A stretch of 64,000 nucleotides of DNA from Chitinophaga pendula (GTDB lineage: Bacteria > Bacteroidota > Bacteroidia > Chitinophagales > Chitinophagaceae). The translations under genes were made by a program, and so were the position numbers. The notes beneath the pieces were generated by a model. That model did not search any database. It was not told where the DNA came from and saw nothing but the letters and a program-made list of their open reading frames with translations. This document shows, piece by piece, positions 43,194 to 53,700 of the stretch. The stretch spans positions 1,984,001 to 2,048,000 of the forward strand of contig NZ_CP077769.1 in NCBI RefSeq assembly GCF_020386615.1, written 5' to 3'. Each line of letters starts with the position of its first letter. Position 1 is the first letter of the stretch.

Positions 43194-43238
43194 ATTCTAA
43201 ATACGTAAATAATATTCACAACTAAAATTATTCTGATA

Positions 43239-44996
43239 ATGAGCTTTAATGTAGTAGGGATCTCTGCTTTTTATCACGATTCTGCCTGTTGTATCTTAAA
43301 AGATGGCGTGTTGATGGCGGCTGTCCAGGAAGAACGCTTTAGCAGAAAAAAGAATGACCCGGATCTGCCTAAGGCAGCTTTTCTCTATTGCCTGGAGACG
43401 GCAGGTATCGGTATTGCAGATATCAATTGCATTGCTTATTACGAAGATCCGGTTAAGAAAATGGCACGTCAGTTATGGAGTGGCAAAGATCAGTGGGATA
43501 GAAGTACGGCCCTTAACCTGAGTTCGGGAAATGTAACTGCCCGCATATTAGAAGAACTCGGATATAATGGTCCCGTAAAATATTATGACCATCACCATTC
43601 ACACGCTGCCAGTAGTTTTTTCTATTCCGGATTTGAAGACGCAGCGGTATTTACCATTGATGGAGTAGGAGAGTGGGCTACTACGACGTACGGGATAGGT
43701 CGTGGACAAAAGCTCGACATCTTCGAGGAAGTGATCTTCCCTGACTCGCTGGGTCTTTTGTATAGTACTATCACCAGCTATCTTGGCTTTAGCGTAAACA
43801 GTGGTGAGTATAAGGTGATGGGATTGGCACCTTATGGTACACCTCGCTATGTAGACGCAGTCAGAGCCCTTGTTGAGCAGGATGAGAAAGGACAGTATAG
43901 GCTAAATATGAAATACTTCGATTTCCTCAAGGGAGAGAAGATGTTTGCAGATACGCTATCCGATCTGTTCGGTGTTCCGCCACGGAAGAAGGAAACAGAA
44001 ATATTACAGATACATCAGGATATCGCCAAAAGCCTGCAGGTGGTATTAGAGGAAATATTGATAGCCAAAGCATGTTATTTACATGAGCAGACCGGATCCG
44101 ACAACCTTTGTATGGCGGGCGGGGTCGCGCTTAATTGCGTGGCAAATGGTAAGGTACTGAAGCACAGCCCGTTTAAAAATCTTTTCGTTCAGCCGGCTGC
44201 AAATGATGCCGGATGCGCTTTGGGTGCTGCTGCACTGGCATATACAGAACTGACAGGTTTACCCATGAAAAAGCGATTGGAACATGTCTATCTGGGTCCA
44301 TCCTTTGATGATAATAGAATTGCACGGTTGTTAAAGTCGACGGCATTGAAACATCATTCATTTAATAATGACGAGGGAGAATTGCTGAGAGAGATAGCAC
44401 GCCGAATTGGGGAGGGAAAGGTTATCGGATGGTTTCATGGAAGAATGGAGTTTGGCCCTAGATCTCTTGGAGCAAGATCGATTCTGGCCGATCCCCGAGG
44501 CCCTGAAATGAGAGACCGCATAAATGCAATGGTGAAAAAAAGAGAAGCTTTCCGCCCATTTGCGCCGGCAATACTAAGCTCAGAAACCACGAAACACTTC
44601 GATCTGGATCATGAATCTCCATTCATGTTAGAAACATGTCAGGTTATATCTTCTCTGGATCTCCCTGCTATTACCCACGTGGATGGTTCTGCCAGGGTAC
44701 AGACCGTATCCAGAGATACCAATCCGCGGTTTGCCGGATTGCTGAAGGCCTTTAAGGACCTTACGGGGTGCCCTATCTTATTGAACACATCTTTTAATGT
44801 GAGAGACGAACCTATCGTATGTACACCTGAAGAAGCATTGGTCTGTTTTATTACAACAGATATTGACTGCCTGGTGCTCGAGAATTATATAATCGATGCC
44901 AGTGATAACGATACCAGTATGCTGAAGATGATTAATCTCAATCTGGTAGAACGCCCGGAATTCGAAGTGAACCCCAACGTTTATACATTTATCTAA
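43239..44996 (+). CDS. Carbamoyltransferase (NodU/CmcH family)
   Basis: A 585-residue O-carbamoyltransferase that transfers a carbamoyl group from carbamoyl phosphate (through carbamoyl-AMP) to a hydroxyl. N-terminal Kae1-like half: MSFNVVGISAFYHDSA, then the metal motif HHHSHA at 118-123 and TIDGVGEWATTTYGIG. C-terminal half: GRMEFGPRSLGARSILADPR near 400-419, and PILLNTSFNVRDEPIVCTPEEAL near 508-530. Same family as enzymes that decorate Nod factors, cephamycins and novobiocin. In this locus it likely carbamoylates a hydroxyl of the peptide or its acyl chain. It starts 45 bp after the A-PCP-C gene and 21 bp before the SGNH gene. Confidence 0.95.
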   Translation: MSFNVVGISAFYHDSACCILKDGVLMAAVQEERFSRKKNDPDLPKAAFLYCLETAGIGIADINCIAYYEDPVKKMARQLWSGKDQWDRSTALNLSSGNVTARILEELGYNGPVKYYDHHHSHAASSFFYSGFEDAAVFTIDGVGEWATTTYGIGRGQKLDIFEEVIFPDSLGLLYSTITSYLGFSVNSGEYKVMGLAPYGTPRYVDAVRALVEQDEKGQYRLNMKYFDFLKGEKMFADTLSDLFGVPPRKKETEILQIHQDIAKSLQVVLEEILIAKACYLHEQTGSDNLCMAGGVALNCVANGKVLKHSPFKNLFVQPAANDAGCALGAAALAYTELTGLPMKKRLEHVYLGPSFDDNRIARLLKSTALKHHSFNNDEGELLREIARRIGEGKVIGWFHGRMEFGPRSLGARSILADPRGPEMRDRINAMVKKREAFRPFAPAILSSETTKHFDLDHESPFMLETCQVISSLDLPAITHVDGSARVQTVSRDTNPRFAGLLKAFKDLTGCPILLNTSFNVRDEPIVCTPEEALVCFITTDIDCLVLENYIIDASDNDTSMLKMINLNLVERPEFEVNPNVYTFI

Positions 44997-45017
44997 TCGC
45001 TGTAAAATAGATTTATC

Positions 45018-47129
45018 ATGTCGATAAGATCCACCGAACATACTCGAAAAATCGCAGCAGAACTGGCTACCCGCATAGCAGAAAGTAGTCCGGATACCCA
45101 GCGGATGAACGAATTACTGGACGAGCTGGGATACGATACTGTGCCGAAAGAAAACAAACAGGCTCCCACCGCAGATAATGCTGACAGGATAGGAATATAT
45201 ATACCTGATACACAAAGCGATGGTACTTACTATGTACGGGATATAGCAATGAAAGATCGTTGGAGCTTTTTCGCGGATATCCCTTCCATACCGCCTAAAA
45301 GCGAAAGAAAAAGAGTAGTGCTGTTGGGAGAATCTGTAGCAAGAGGGTTTTTACTGGACCCGGGATTTACTCCTGCAGGTGTACTGGAGCAATATATAAA
45401 TGCAAACGCAGGCGTGAACAAATATGAAGTGATAGACCTGGCGGAAACCAATTTGGGTATGTCCGGACTGAAGGAGAGATGTAAGCAGGCGTTAGCATTG
45501 CAACCAGACATAATATTGATACTTGCCGGTAATAACTGGAGGGATGATCTGGTCGAGCTGATTGCCACTGATAGTACCTATTATCAAACGATCGGGGAGG
45601 CATTATCCCGGCGAGAAGACACCCAATACCTGAAAGCGAAACTAGAAGAGATATTTTCTGAATTAGTGCGTTCCTTCCTTTCCTATCTAAACGAAATCGT
45701 GTCGGGCAAAAATATCCCGGTCATCTTTGCTATTCCGGAATTTAACCTGCTTCACTGCAGAAGTACTCCCGGCGAGAAATTTGTTTCAAGATTAGCTGGT
45801 AGCAATATTGCGGATTGGCTCAATGCCAGGACGGGTGCCGAAGCTGCACTGGCTGAAAATGAGCTGGATCGTTGCATCACGTATGCTACAGAGATGATAT
45901 CGCTCGACCCCAGTCACCCATACGGATATGAATTGCTGGCAGAATGTAATATGAAAATGGAAAAATGGGATGAAGCCAGGCAATACCTTGAGCAAGGAAG
46001 GGATACTGCTATTTTTTGCCGCACTAATAGTAAACCCCGGATGTACAGCATCATCAGGGAGACAATCCTGAAGGAAGCTGCCCGGTATAATATCAACGTA
46101 CTCGACATTGCTGCACTCTTCAAATCTCACCTTAAAGGGAAAATACCAGGGAGTGATCTCTTTCTAGATTACTGCCACTTTACTGCGGAAGGTACCCAAT
46201 TGGTGGCTGAAGCGATCGCCGGACATATTTTTGAATTGAATAATGAGGAAAACAAACGTGCCGTTGCCGCAACTGCAATAAAACCGGAGAAAGACGTGAG
46301 TGCCCGTGCACATTTCTTTGCGGCTATCCATAATGCCCATTGGGGGCAATCATATGATATCCTGTATCACCATTGTATTAAGGCCTTGTATGCTTCACAG
46401 CATATCAGCCGGTTTATGATCTATTACTGTGACATGATCAGCCGCAGCACGCCTAATAACCTTTGTAAAACATTGGCGACCATCCTGACGGAAAGCACAG
46501 GACTAGATAGATATGTACATGCGTTGATCCATCCCAGGAATGCAAAGTCGATGGAACTGGAATTGGTGGATGCTATCATAGCCGCATTAAAGAAGGTAGG
46601 GGTTAACATTCAGACCTATATAGATGACCTGAGAAAAAAAGAGCATAGTGTCGAAGAGCAGCAGATCAACCTGCTGGATTCATTGTATCATGCTACCTCA
46701 TACGACGAATACCAGGGTACAAAGACTGCGTGTTTCCAGGCGAGAGACAATTATACCAGATTTTACCTCGTAGCAAGTAAAGGTGTACCGGTTTCATTTA
46801 ATATTTCGCTAAGGATGCCTGAACAGGGAAATGCACCGGTAAGAATACCGCTTACATTGAATGACCAGCTTATCAGTGAGCTAGAGATTGACGGAAGCTG
46901 GACCACCTGTACTCTCACCGCGGCAGGAGATCTGTGCAAGGATGGTATCAATACGATCGGTTTACACTGGCCGGCGCCTGCACAAGTGCAGGCTATAAAC
47001 AACGGAAGTAAAAGGCAGATAGTTCATAATATCGGCACCGCGATGCTGGATACGATATACTATGTATTCGGAGAAATAGCCGCTTTTACAGTCGTATCCG
47101 GAAAACAAAATCATCTCGAATTGAACTAA
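45018..47129 (+). CDS. SGNH/GDSL-type hydrolase with TPR-like insertion
   Basis: A 703-residue protein. SGNH motifs: block I VVLLGESVARG with Ser106, block III GNNW at 171-174, and block V DYCHFT with D384 and H387, giving a Ser-Asp-His triad. Between blocks III and V, residues about 275-330 are TPR-like helices (AALAENELDRCITYATEMI, SLDPSHPYGYELLAECNMKME). A C-terminal region about 410-700 ends in a beta-rich part with LTLNDQLISELEIDGSW and INTIGLHWP. No signal peptide, so cytoplasmic. A role as esterase, acyltransferase or deacetylase on a carrier-bound intermediate is plausible; the exact role is unknown. Tightly spaced in the operon (21 and 15 bp). Confidence 0.85.
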   Translation: MSIRSTEHTRKIAAELATRIAESSPDTQRMNELLDELGYDTVPKENKQAPTADNADRIGIYIPDTQSDGTYYVRDIAMKDRWSFFADIPSIPPKSERKRVVLLGESVARGFLLDPGFTPAGVLEQYINANAGVNKYEVIDLAETNLGMSGLKERCKQALALQPDIILILAGNNWRDDLVELIATDSTYYQTIGEALSRREDTQYLKAKLEEIFSELVRSFLSYLNEIVSGKNIPVIFAIPEFNLLHCRSTPGEKFVSRLAGSNIADWLNARTGAEAALAENELDRCITYATEMISLDPSHPYGYELLAECNMKMEKWDEARQYLEQGRDTAIFCRTNSKPRMYSIIRETILKEAARYNINVLDIAALFKSHLKGKIPGSDLFLDYCHFTAEGTQLVAEAIAGHIFELNNEENKRAVAATAIKPEKDVSARAHFFAAIHNAHWGQSYDILYHHCIKALYASQHISRFMIYYCDMISRSTPNNLCKTLATILTESTGLDRYVHALIHPRNAKSMELELVDAIIAALKKVGVNIQTYIDDLRKKEHSVEEQQINLLDSLYHATSYDEYQGTKTACFQARDNYTRFYLVASKGVPVSFNISLRMPEQGNAPVRIPLTLNDQLISELEIDGSWTTCTLTAAGDLCKDGINTIGLHWPAPAQVQAINNGSKRQIVHNIGTAMLDTIYYVFGEIAAFTVVSGKQNHLELN

Positions 47130-47144
47130 TGTAATTAAAGCATT

Positions 47145-49022
47145 ATGTGCGGTATAACAGGAATAGTATATAAAGATACAGACAGGTCCATCGCCAAGGA
47201 AACACTCCTGAATATGGCGGAGACTATTGAGCATCGTGGTCCGGATGATATGAGTATACATATTGATGGACACGTAGGCCTGGGGTTCAAACGTTTAAGT
47301 ATAATAGATCTGAAAGGGGGACAACAACCGTTTATCTCGCGGGATGGTAACTTGATGATGATCTGTAACGGTGAGATCTATAATTACCGTGAACTGAGGG
47401 CCGGATTAGAAGCCAAAGGACATGTGTTCAGATCAGATTGTGACGTGGAAGTTATTCTCCATCTGTACAGAGAGTACGGCACAGATAGTGTTAACAAGTT
47501 AAATGGCCAGTTCGCTTTTGCGCTTTATGACAAAAATGAGCAAAGCCTGTTTTTTTCCCGTGACCATTTTGGTATCTGTCCGTTTTTCTATAGTCATCAG
47601 GACAATTTCTTTCTGTTCGGTTCTGAAATGAAAGCGATTTTGGCTTACCCGGAATTGGACCGCCGTATCGATCTAAGCGGGCTGGATCAGATATTTTCCT
47701 ATCCTGCTATCATTGCACCTACTACGCTTTTTGCACAGATCCGCAGCCTGGAACCGGGATATTTTGGGATCTACCAAAAAGGAGAACTCAAGTTGAAGCA
47801 GTATTGGGACCTCGAATATCCTACACCAGAACAGCAGGTTGAACAGAAGAGTGAATCCTACTATATAGAAAGACTGAATGAATTAGTGCTGAAATCTGTT
47901 AAGCAAAGACTGCAGGCGGATGTACCTGTGGGATTCTATCTTAGCGGCGGATTGGATTCATCTATCATCGGAGGTACCATGAGACATCTTATCGGTAGTG
48001 GTGAAGTCAATTCATTCTCGATCTGTTTTTCCGGTGCTGCAGACAATAAAGACATAAATGAACAGCGTTTTCAACGTATTATGAGCCGACATGTTAACTC
48101 TGTGCATAACGAGATTGAGTTTGACTGGAATGAGTTTGACAAGAAACTGAAAGATGTTGTCTATTTTTCTGAGTCACCACTGAAAGAAACATATAATGTA
48201 TGCTCTCTGGCTTTATCCCAGCGGGCAAAGGAAAAAAATATAAAGGTTGTACTTTCCGGTGAAGGTGCTGATGAGCTGTTCGGAGGCTACGCAGGATATA
48301 AGTTTGATAGCCAGAGAGCCGGTAAGAAAGTGGTAAAGGATCTGGAACATTTGATGGAGGACCAGGTACGTAAGACGATCTGGGGAGACCCCGATTTTTC
48401 CTATGAAAAGAATGAGTACGAATTCAAAAGCACCAAAGAAGCACTCTATTCTTCACAGGTAAATACGGTGTATCCTCAATTTGATTGCCTCAAGTATCCA
48501 GCTGTCAACCACAGCAGAATAAAAGGACGGCACGTCTTTCATCAACGTTCATATGTAGATTTTAAATTGAGATTGGCAGGACACCTGATCGCTGACCATG
48601 GTGATAGAATGACTATGGCAAATAATGTTGAAGGCAGATATCCCTTTTTGGACCCGGACCTTGTAAGTTTTGTAAGGGAGATTCCGCCGCAAATGATGCT
48701 CAAAGACATGAAGGAAAAGTACCTGCTAAAACAATTAGCAGGGCGATATATTCCTCAGGAAATCATATCCCGGGAAAAATTTGGCTTTGTAGCGCCCGGA
48801 AGCCCGCAGCTGCTAAAGCAAGGTAATGAATGGGTAAATGATATGCTGTCTTACGACTACATCAAAAGACGGGGATATTTTAATCCGGATACTATTGAGC
48901 GCCTTAAAAAGATGTATGCCAGGAAAGACTTTATCCTAAATCCCCCCTATGATATGGATTTGTTGATCATAGTACTTACGTTCAACGTGTTTACATCGTT
49001 ATTTAATGTCCCCAATTATTGA
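47145..49022 (+). CDS. Asparagine synthase-like glutamine amidotransferase (AsnB type)
   Basis: A 625-residue two-domain enzyme. The N-terminal Ntn glutaminase domain (Cys2 in MCGITGIVY; RGPDD near 31-35; CNGEIYNYRELR near 74-85; SDCDVEVILHLY) releases ammonia from glutamine. The C-terminal synthetase domain has the PP-loop SGGLDSS at 267-273 and GEGADELFGGY near 371-381. It turns a carboxyl into an amide through an acyl-AMP. Length and motifs are normal for AsnB. In a synthetase locus it may amidate a side chain or the C-terminus of the peptide, or supply asparagine (inference). It starts 15 bp after the SGNH gene. Confidence 0.95.
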   Translation: MCGITGIVYKDTDRSIAKETLLNMAETIEHRGPDDMSIHIDGHVGLGFKRLSIIDLKGGQQPFISRDGNLMMICNGEIYNYRELRAGLEAKGHVFRSDCDVEVILHLYREYGTDSVNKLNGQFAFALYDKNEQSLFFSRDHFGICPFFYSHQDNFFLFGSEMKAILAYPELDRRIDLSGLDQIFSYPAIIAPTTLFAQIRSLEPGYFGIYQKGELKLKQYWDLEYPTPEQQVEQKSESYYIERLNELVLKSVKQRLQADVPVGFYLSGGLDSSIIGGTMRHLIGSGEVNSFSICFSGAADNKDINEQRFQRIMSRHVNSVHNEIEFDWNEFDKKLKDVVYFSESPLKETYNVCSLALSQRAKEKNIKVVLSGEGADELFGGYAGYKFDSQRAGKKVVKDLEHLMEDQVRKTIWGDPDFSYEKNEYEFKSTKEALYSSQVNTVYPQFDCLKYPAVNHSRIKGRHVFHQRSYVDFKLRLAGHLIADHGDRMTMANNVEGRYPFLDPDLVSFVREIPPQMMLKDMKEKYLLKQLAGRYIPQEIISREKFGFVAPGSPQLLKQGNEWVNDMLSYDYIKRRGYFNPDTIERLKKMYARKDFILNPPYDMDLLIIVLTFNVFTSLFNVPNY

Positions 49023-49069
49023 TTTGCTCCTTGCAGGTTAGAGGTTGTAATCTGTCTAAAATTACAGGA

Positions 49070-50725
49070 ATGAACTTTTTGAATACCCTACTGAAAAAAT
49101 CCATGAAATCCATAGGATACATCGCGATACTGGGTGTCTTCAACAGCTTACTGAATGGAGGATTGCTCATATTTATCAATAGTGCTGTATCCGGAAAGAA
49201 GATACCTTTCCTGTCAGCCTATGACTGGCAGATATATGTGGTGTTGACACTGTCTGCGTTGATCTGTGCAAGGACTTTTCAGAGATACATGATCAAGATT
49301 ACCAATAATATACTGTTTGATTTTGAGCTGGAAGTGCTGAATAAACTCCGTTACGCTAATTATCAGGACTTCCAGGAGCTTGGAAATGAAAAGATATATA
49401 CTGCCATCAATGATACAAGGACATTGGCGCATGCACCGGAAGTCTTTATGAATGCTTTTAACGCGATGATCGTGATCATATGTTGCTTTGGATATTTGTT
49501 TTGGATATCTCCAATGGGCGCCGCTTTTATATTATTGGTGATGGCAGCATTGCTCGTCTTTTACATAGTCAGAAATAATTCGATTGAAAAGGATTTGAAC
49601 CGGCAGCGGGATTTGCAGAATGTCTACTACCGTTACCTGGATGACTTACTGAATGGGTTTAAGGAATTGAAAATGAGTCTGCGACGTAGTCGTAATATCT
49701 TTGAGGATTTTATTATCTCAAATAGGAAGAAAGGACGGGATATAGCGATCAGCACATCTTCCAGATACATGGACAATGAGCTCACTGGTAGCTATAGCTG
49801 GTATATCGTATTGGGCGTCATAATGTTCCTGTTGCCGCGATTGTTTAATGCGGATACCGGCATTTCAACTGCATTCCTGGTTTCCATACTTTATCTCATC
49901 GGACCTATTGCTATATTGATCACATTGATCCCGACATATACAGCTGTCAAGATAGCCATTGGAAGACTTAATGTATTTGATCATCTTGTAGAGTCGATAG
50001 AGCAGGATACCCCAAAAAATACATTGGAATCGTCCCGCGAGCCTTTTAACAGTATTCGCATGGAAGGCGTGAGCTATCGATATTATAATGAAAGAGATGA
50101 GCCTTTCTTATTGGAAAAAATTGATCTGACAATCCGTAAAGGAGAGGTGGTTTTTGTTACCGGAGGAAATGGTAGTGGCAAAAGTACTTTTGGATACCTG
50201 TTGGCCGGCCTTTATAAACCATATGATGGCACGATTTATATGAATGAAAAACCCGTCTCCGATCAGGATTATCCGCACTATAGTAATATGATCAGTGCCG
50301 TGTTTACAAGCGGGCACCTGTTCAATGAGAACTATGATCAGTTTGATCTCACTACCTCGAATAAGAAACTACAGGATCTGATCCGGACGATGGATCTGAC
50401 CGGTATCATAAAACCTAAAGCGGATCAGGCCACCATTTTTGGACGTAACTTTTCGAAAGGGCAGCAGAAAAGGTTGGCATTAGTATACGCATTATTGGAA
50501 GATAAGGAAGTGATCGTATTGGATGAGTGGGCCGCGGAACAGGATCCTTCTTTCCGGGGATTCTTTTATAAGGAATTACTGCCCAGGTTAAAACGGGAAG
50601 GTAAAACCATTATAGCGATTACTCATGATGATGAATATTATAACTGCGCGACGAGGGTCATCAAGTTCAACTTCGGAAAAATTGTCGCAGATGTTACTAA
50701 AGAAAACAGCCTACTAAACGCATGA
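49070..50725 (+). CDS. Cyclic-peptide-export-type ABC transporter (SyrD/PvdE family)
   Basis: A 551-residue fused exporter half-transporter. Six TM segments span about 1-290 and the ATPase about 320-551: Walker A GGNGSGKST, signature FSKGQQKRLALV, and Walker B EVIVLDEWAAEQDPSFR. The DEWAAxQDPxFR form is characteristic of the SyrD/PvdE exporters that move nonribosomal peptides across the inner membrane. The start at 49070 (MNFLNTLLKK) is chosen; a TTG-started extension to 49019 would overlap the preceding stop and add a non-hydrophobic lead. It probably exports this locus's product. Confidence 0.93.
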   Translation: MNFLNTLLKKSMKSIGYIAILGVFNSLLNGGLLIFINSAVSGKKIPFLSAYDWQIYVVLTLSALICARTFQRYMIKITNNILFDFELEVLNKLRYANYQDFQELGNEKIYTAINDTRTLAHAPEVFMNAFNAMIVIICCFGYLFWISPMGAAFILLVMAALLVFYIVRNNSIEKDLNRQRDLQNVYYRYLDDLLNGFKELKMSLRRSRNIFEDFIISNRKKGRDIAISTSSRYMDNELTGSYSWYIVLGVIMFLLPRLFNADTGISTAFLVSILYLIGPIAILITLIPTYTAVKIAIGRLNVFDHLVESIEQDTPKNTLESSREPFNSIRMEGVSYRYYNERDEPFLLEKIDLTIRKGEVVFVTGGNGSGKSTFGYLLAGLYKPYDGTIYMNEKPVSDQDYPHYSNMISAVFTSGHLFNENYDQFDLTTSNKKLQDLIRTMDLTGIIKPKADQATIFGRNFSKGQQKRLALVYALLEDKEVIVLDEWAAEQDPSFRGFFYKELLPRLKREGKTIIAITHDDEYYNCATRVIKFNFGKIVADVTKENSLLNA

Positions 50726-50780
50726 CATAACTAGCGGCATATACTAGATTGCCTTAGTGTGTCCAGTTCTGTTTACTACT

Positions 50781-53700
50781 ATGCAACAGCAGACCACGTT
50801 AATCACCATATTGGAGCAGGCTTCGCAGCGTAATACCGGTATCACCTTCATAAGCGGATCAGGCGAAGAAAAGTATTTATCCTATGCTGCTTTGAAAAAA
50901 GAAGCAACGGCAGCATTATGTTATTTCCGGAAGCTGGGCGTGAATAAAGGAGATGAACTGATCATAAGATTGGAACGTAATGATTTACTCCTAAAGGCTT
51001 TTTGGGGATGTCTGCTAGGAGGGATCATTCCCGTACCGGTATCTTTAGGTAGTCAGGAAGGTCACAAACAGAAGCTTTTTAACATATGGAATAAACTGAA
51101 CCATCCCTTTATTATTGGAGAAAAGGATTGGAAAGAGGATACAGGCATATTAGCGGCAGGGAAAGATCATGAAGACGTTTTTTCCTTCATGCAATCAAGA
51201 TATATCAATGCTTCGCTATTGCCTGATCAGGGTAACGCTGAAGCCGAAGATATCAATCCGGACGATATCGCATATATCCAATTCTCGTCCGGTTCTACAG
51301 GAAATCCTAAAGGTGTTGCACTGACGCATCGCAATCTGCTGGCCAATATGTCAGATATAGCAGAACGATCCTGCACTACCGGTATAGATAAAGCACTTAG
51401 CTGGCTGCCGCTGACACATGATATGGGGCTGATATGTTTTCACCTGACAACCCTCTATACTGGTATTATGCAATACCTGATGCCAGTTAATCTATTCATT
51501 CGGCGCCCACTCATTTGGATGGATAAAGCGAGTGAACATCAGATCACTCAATTGTATGCTCCCAATTTTGGATATCAATATTTGCTCTCGGCGTTGAATA
51601 ACGTAGGGGATGCTCCCGCATGGAAACTGCATAATGTCAGAATTATCTATAATGGAGCGGAACCCATCAATAAAATGCTTTGTGAGGAATTCGCTGCGAG
51701 GATGGAAAGATATGGTCTTCCGGGTAATACCATGTATCCTGGATATGGTTTGGCGGAAGCATGTGTTGCAGTAACGCTGCCGGAACCGGGAGAGGCTGTG
51801 CGATTTGTTGCATTGGACCGAAACTATCTGCAAGTCGGAGAAAGGGTCAGAAATGTAGTGCCGGGAAATAACACACAACCCGTCTATTTCGCTTGTGTAG
51901 GAAAGGCGGTGTCGAACTGCCGGATCAAAATTGGTGATATTCATGGAAATATTTTACCAGATGAGCATATTGGCATAATATGGATAAAAGGAGAGAATGT
52001 AACAAAGGGATATTACAACGATGCGGTTGTAACCAATGAAGTGATCGATAGAGAAAACTGGCTCAATACAGGCGACCTCGGATACCTGGTAAATAACACC
52101 TTGGTAATAACCGGGCGGAAAAAGAATATCATTATAATTAATGGACAGAACTACTATCCTCAGGATATAGAATATTTTGCACAGCAGGCGGAGGGCGTAA
52201 GACCGGGCACTGTAGTAGCCTGTGCTGCCAAAGAACGTCTTAACGACCAGCAGCAGCTGATTGTTTTTGTACAATTCAAAGGAAAAGCGGCAGATTTCCG
52301 GTTGCTGATGATGCGTATCAGGGATAAGATAGAGAATGCGATGAACCTCCTGCCAGATAATATCGTACCGGTCAAAACAATACCCAAAACAACCAGTGGT
52401 AAAATACAACACTATCTATTAGTCGAGGCATATCAGCAGGGGGCGTTTGATCAGCAATTAATGGAAATTGAACGCCTGCATCCGATAACAGCAGATCAAG
52501 GAGTCGATGAGTGTTGGCAGAAATTAGTAATAATTGTTGCGGATCTCCTCAATACAGTGCCCAAACTGATAGGCCCGGATGTCGATCTCTTTGCGGGAGG
52601 GCTTAATAGCCTCAAGGCTATTAAATTGATAAGCAGGTTGGAAAGGGAAGGATATCATCTTACCCCGAAAGAAGTATTTGAAAACACTACCGTTGGAAAA
52701 TTGCATCAACGTTTGGCAAACGAGGTACCAGGTCAGACAGTTGCCGGCATCAACGTGAGTCCGGATTATCATCATTACAGGTTAAGTCGGGGACAACTTC
52801 GCTTCTGGTTATTAGAGCAGGTACAACCGGGAAATGCAGCAGCAAATATCGTGAGCGTTAATAAGATAGCAGGAAAATTTGACTATTCCTCCTTTAATAA
52901 TGCTTTTAAGGAACTGGTTCGTCGCCATGAAAGCCTCCGGACTGTTTTTCGCCAACAGGATACCGCGGTGGTACAGGTAGTCCTTCCCTTTGAAGAGATT
53001 TGTTTTGAAGTAGCATACACAGATCTGTCGAAGTCACCAGACGGCCGTCAACAGGCAGTGGAGTATGCACATACCCAGAGCCGTCAGCCCTTTGACCTGG
53101 AGCAGGGACCGTTGTTACGGGTATCTTTATTGCAGCTGTCAGCTTCGGAATATGTTTTTATTCTGGTGATCCACCATATTGTCAGCGATGGTTGGTCCAT
53201 AGAGGTGCTGAGCCGTGAGCTCCGTACGCTGTACCATATATACAGGAATGGGGGAGCTCTTCCTTCATTGCCCCGGCTACAGTATAAAGATTACCTGCAT
53301 TGGCGCAGTGACCGCTTCCAGGCGGGTGCCGGTGCGGGATCTGTCGATTATTGGCAGCGGCAGCTTTCCGGTCCGCTGCCGGTGTTAGATCTGCCGGTTC
53401 TGCATAATGGTGCCGCTGCCACCTGGCTTCGAGGACATATTATTTGTCGTCGTCTGCCGGCACCTGTATGGAAGGGGCTGAAGCAATTAAGTGAATCGGG
53501 TCATCAGACGGTGTTTACAACACTGATGTCCGTAATGGCGTTGCAGCTATACCGCTACACCGGGCAGGAAGACCTGGTGATCAGTACAGATACGGCGGGC
53601 CGTTATCATCGTGACCTGGAAGATCAGATAGGCTACTATTTGCAGTTATTACCTATCCGTATCCGCCTGTCAGGGGGGATGTCGTTTATGGAGCTGCAGC

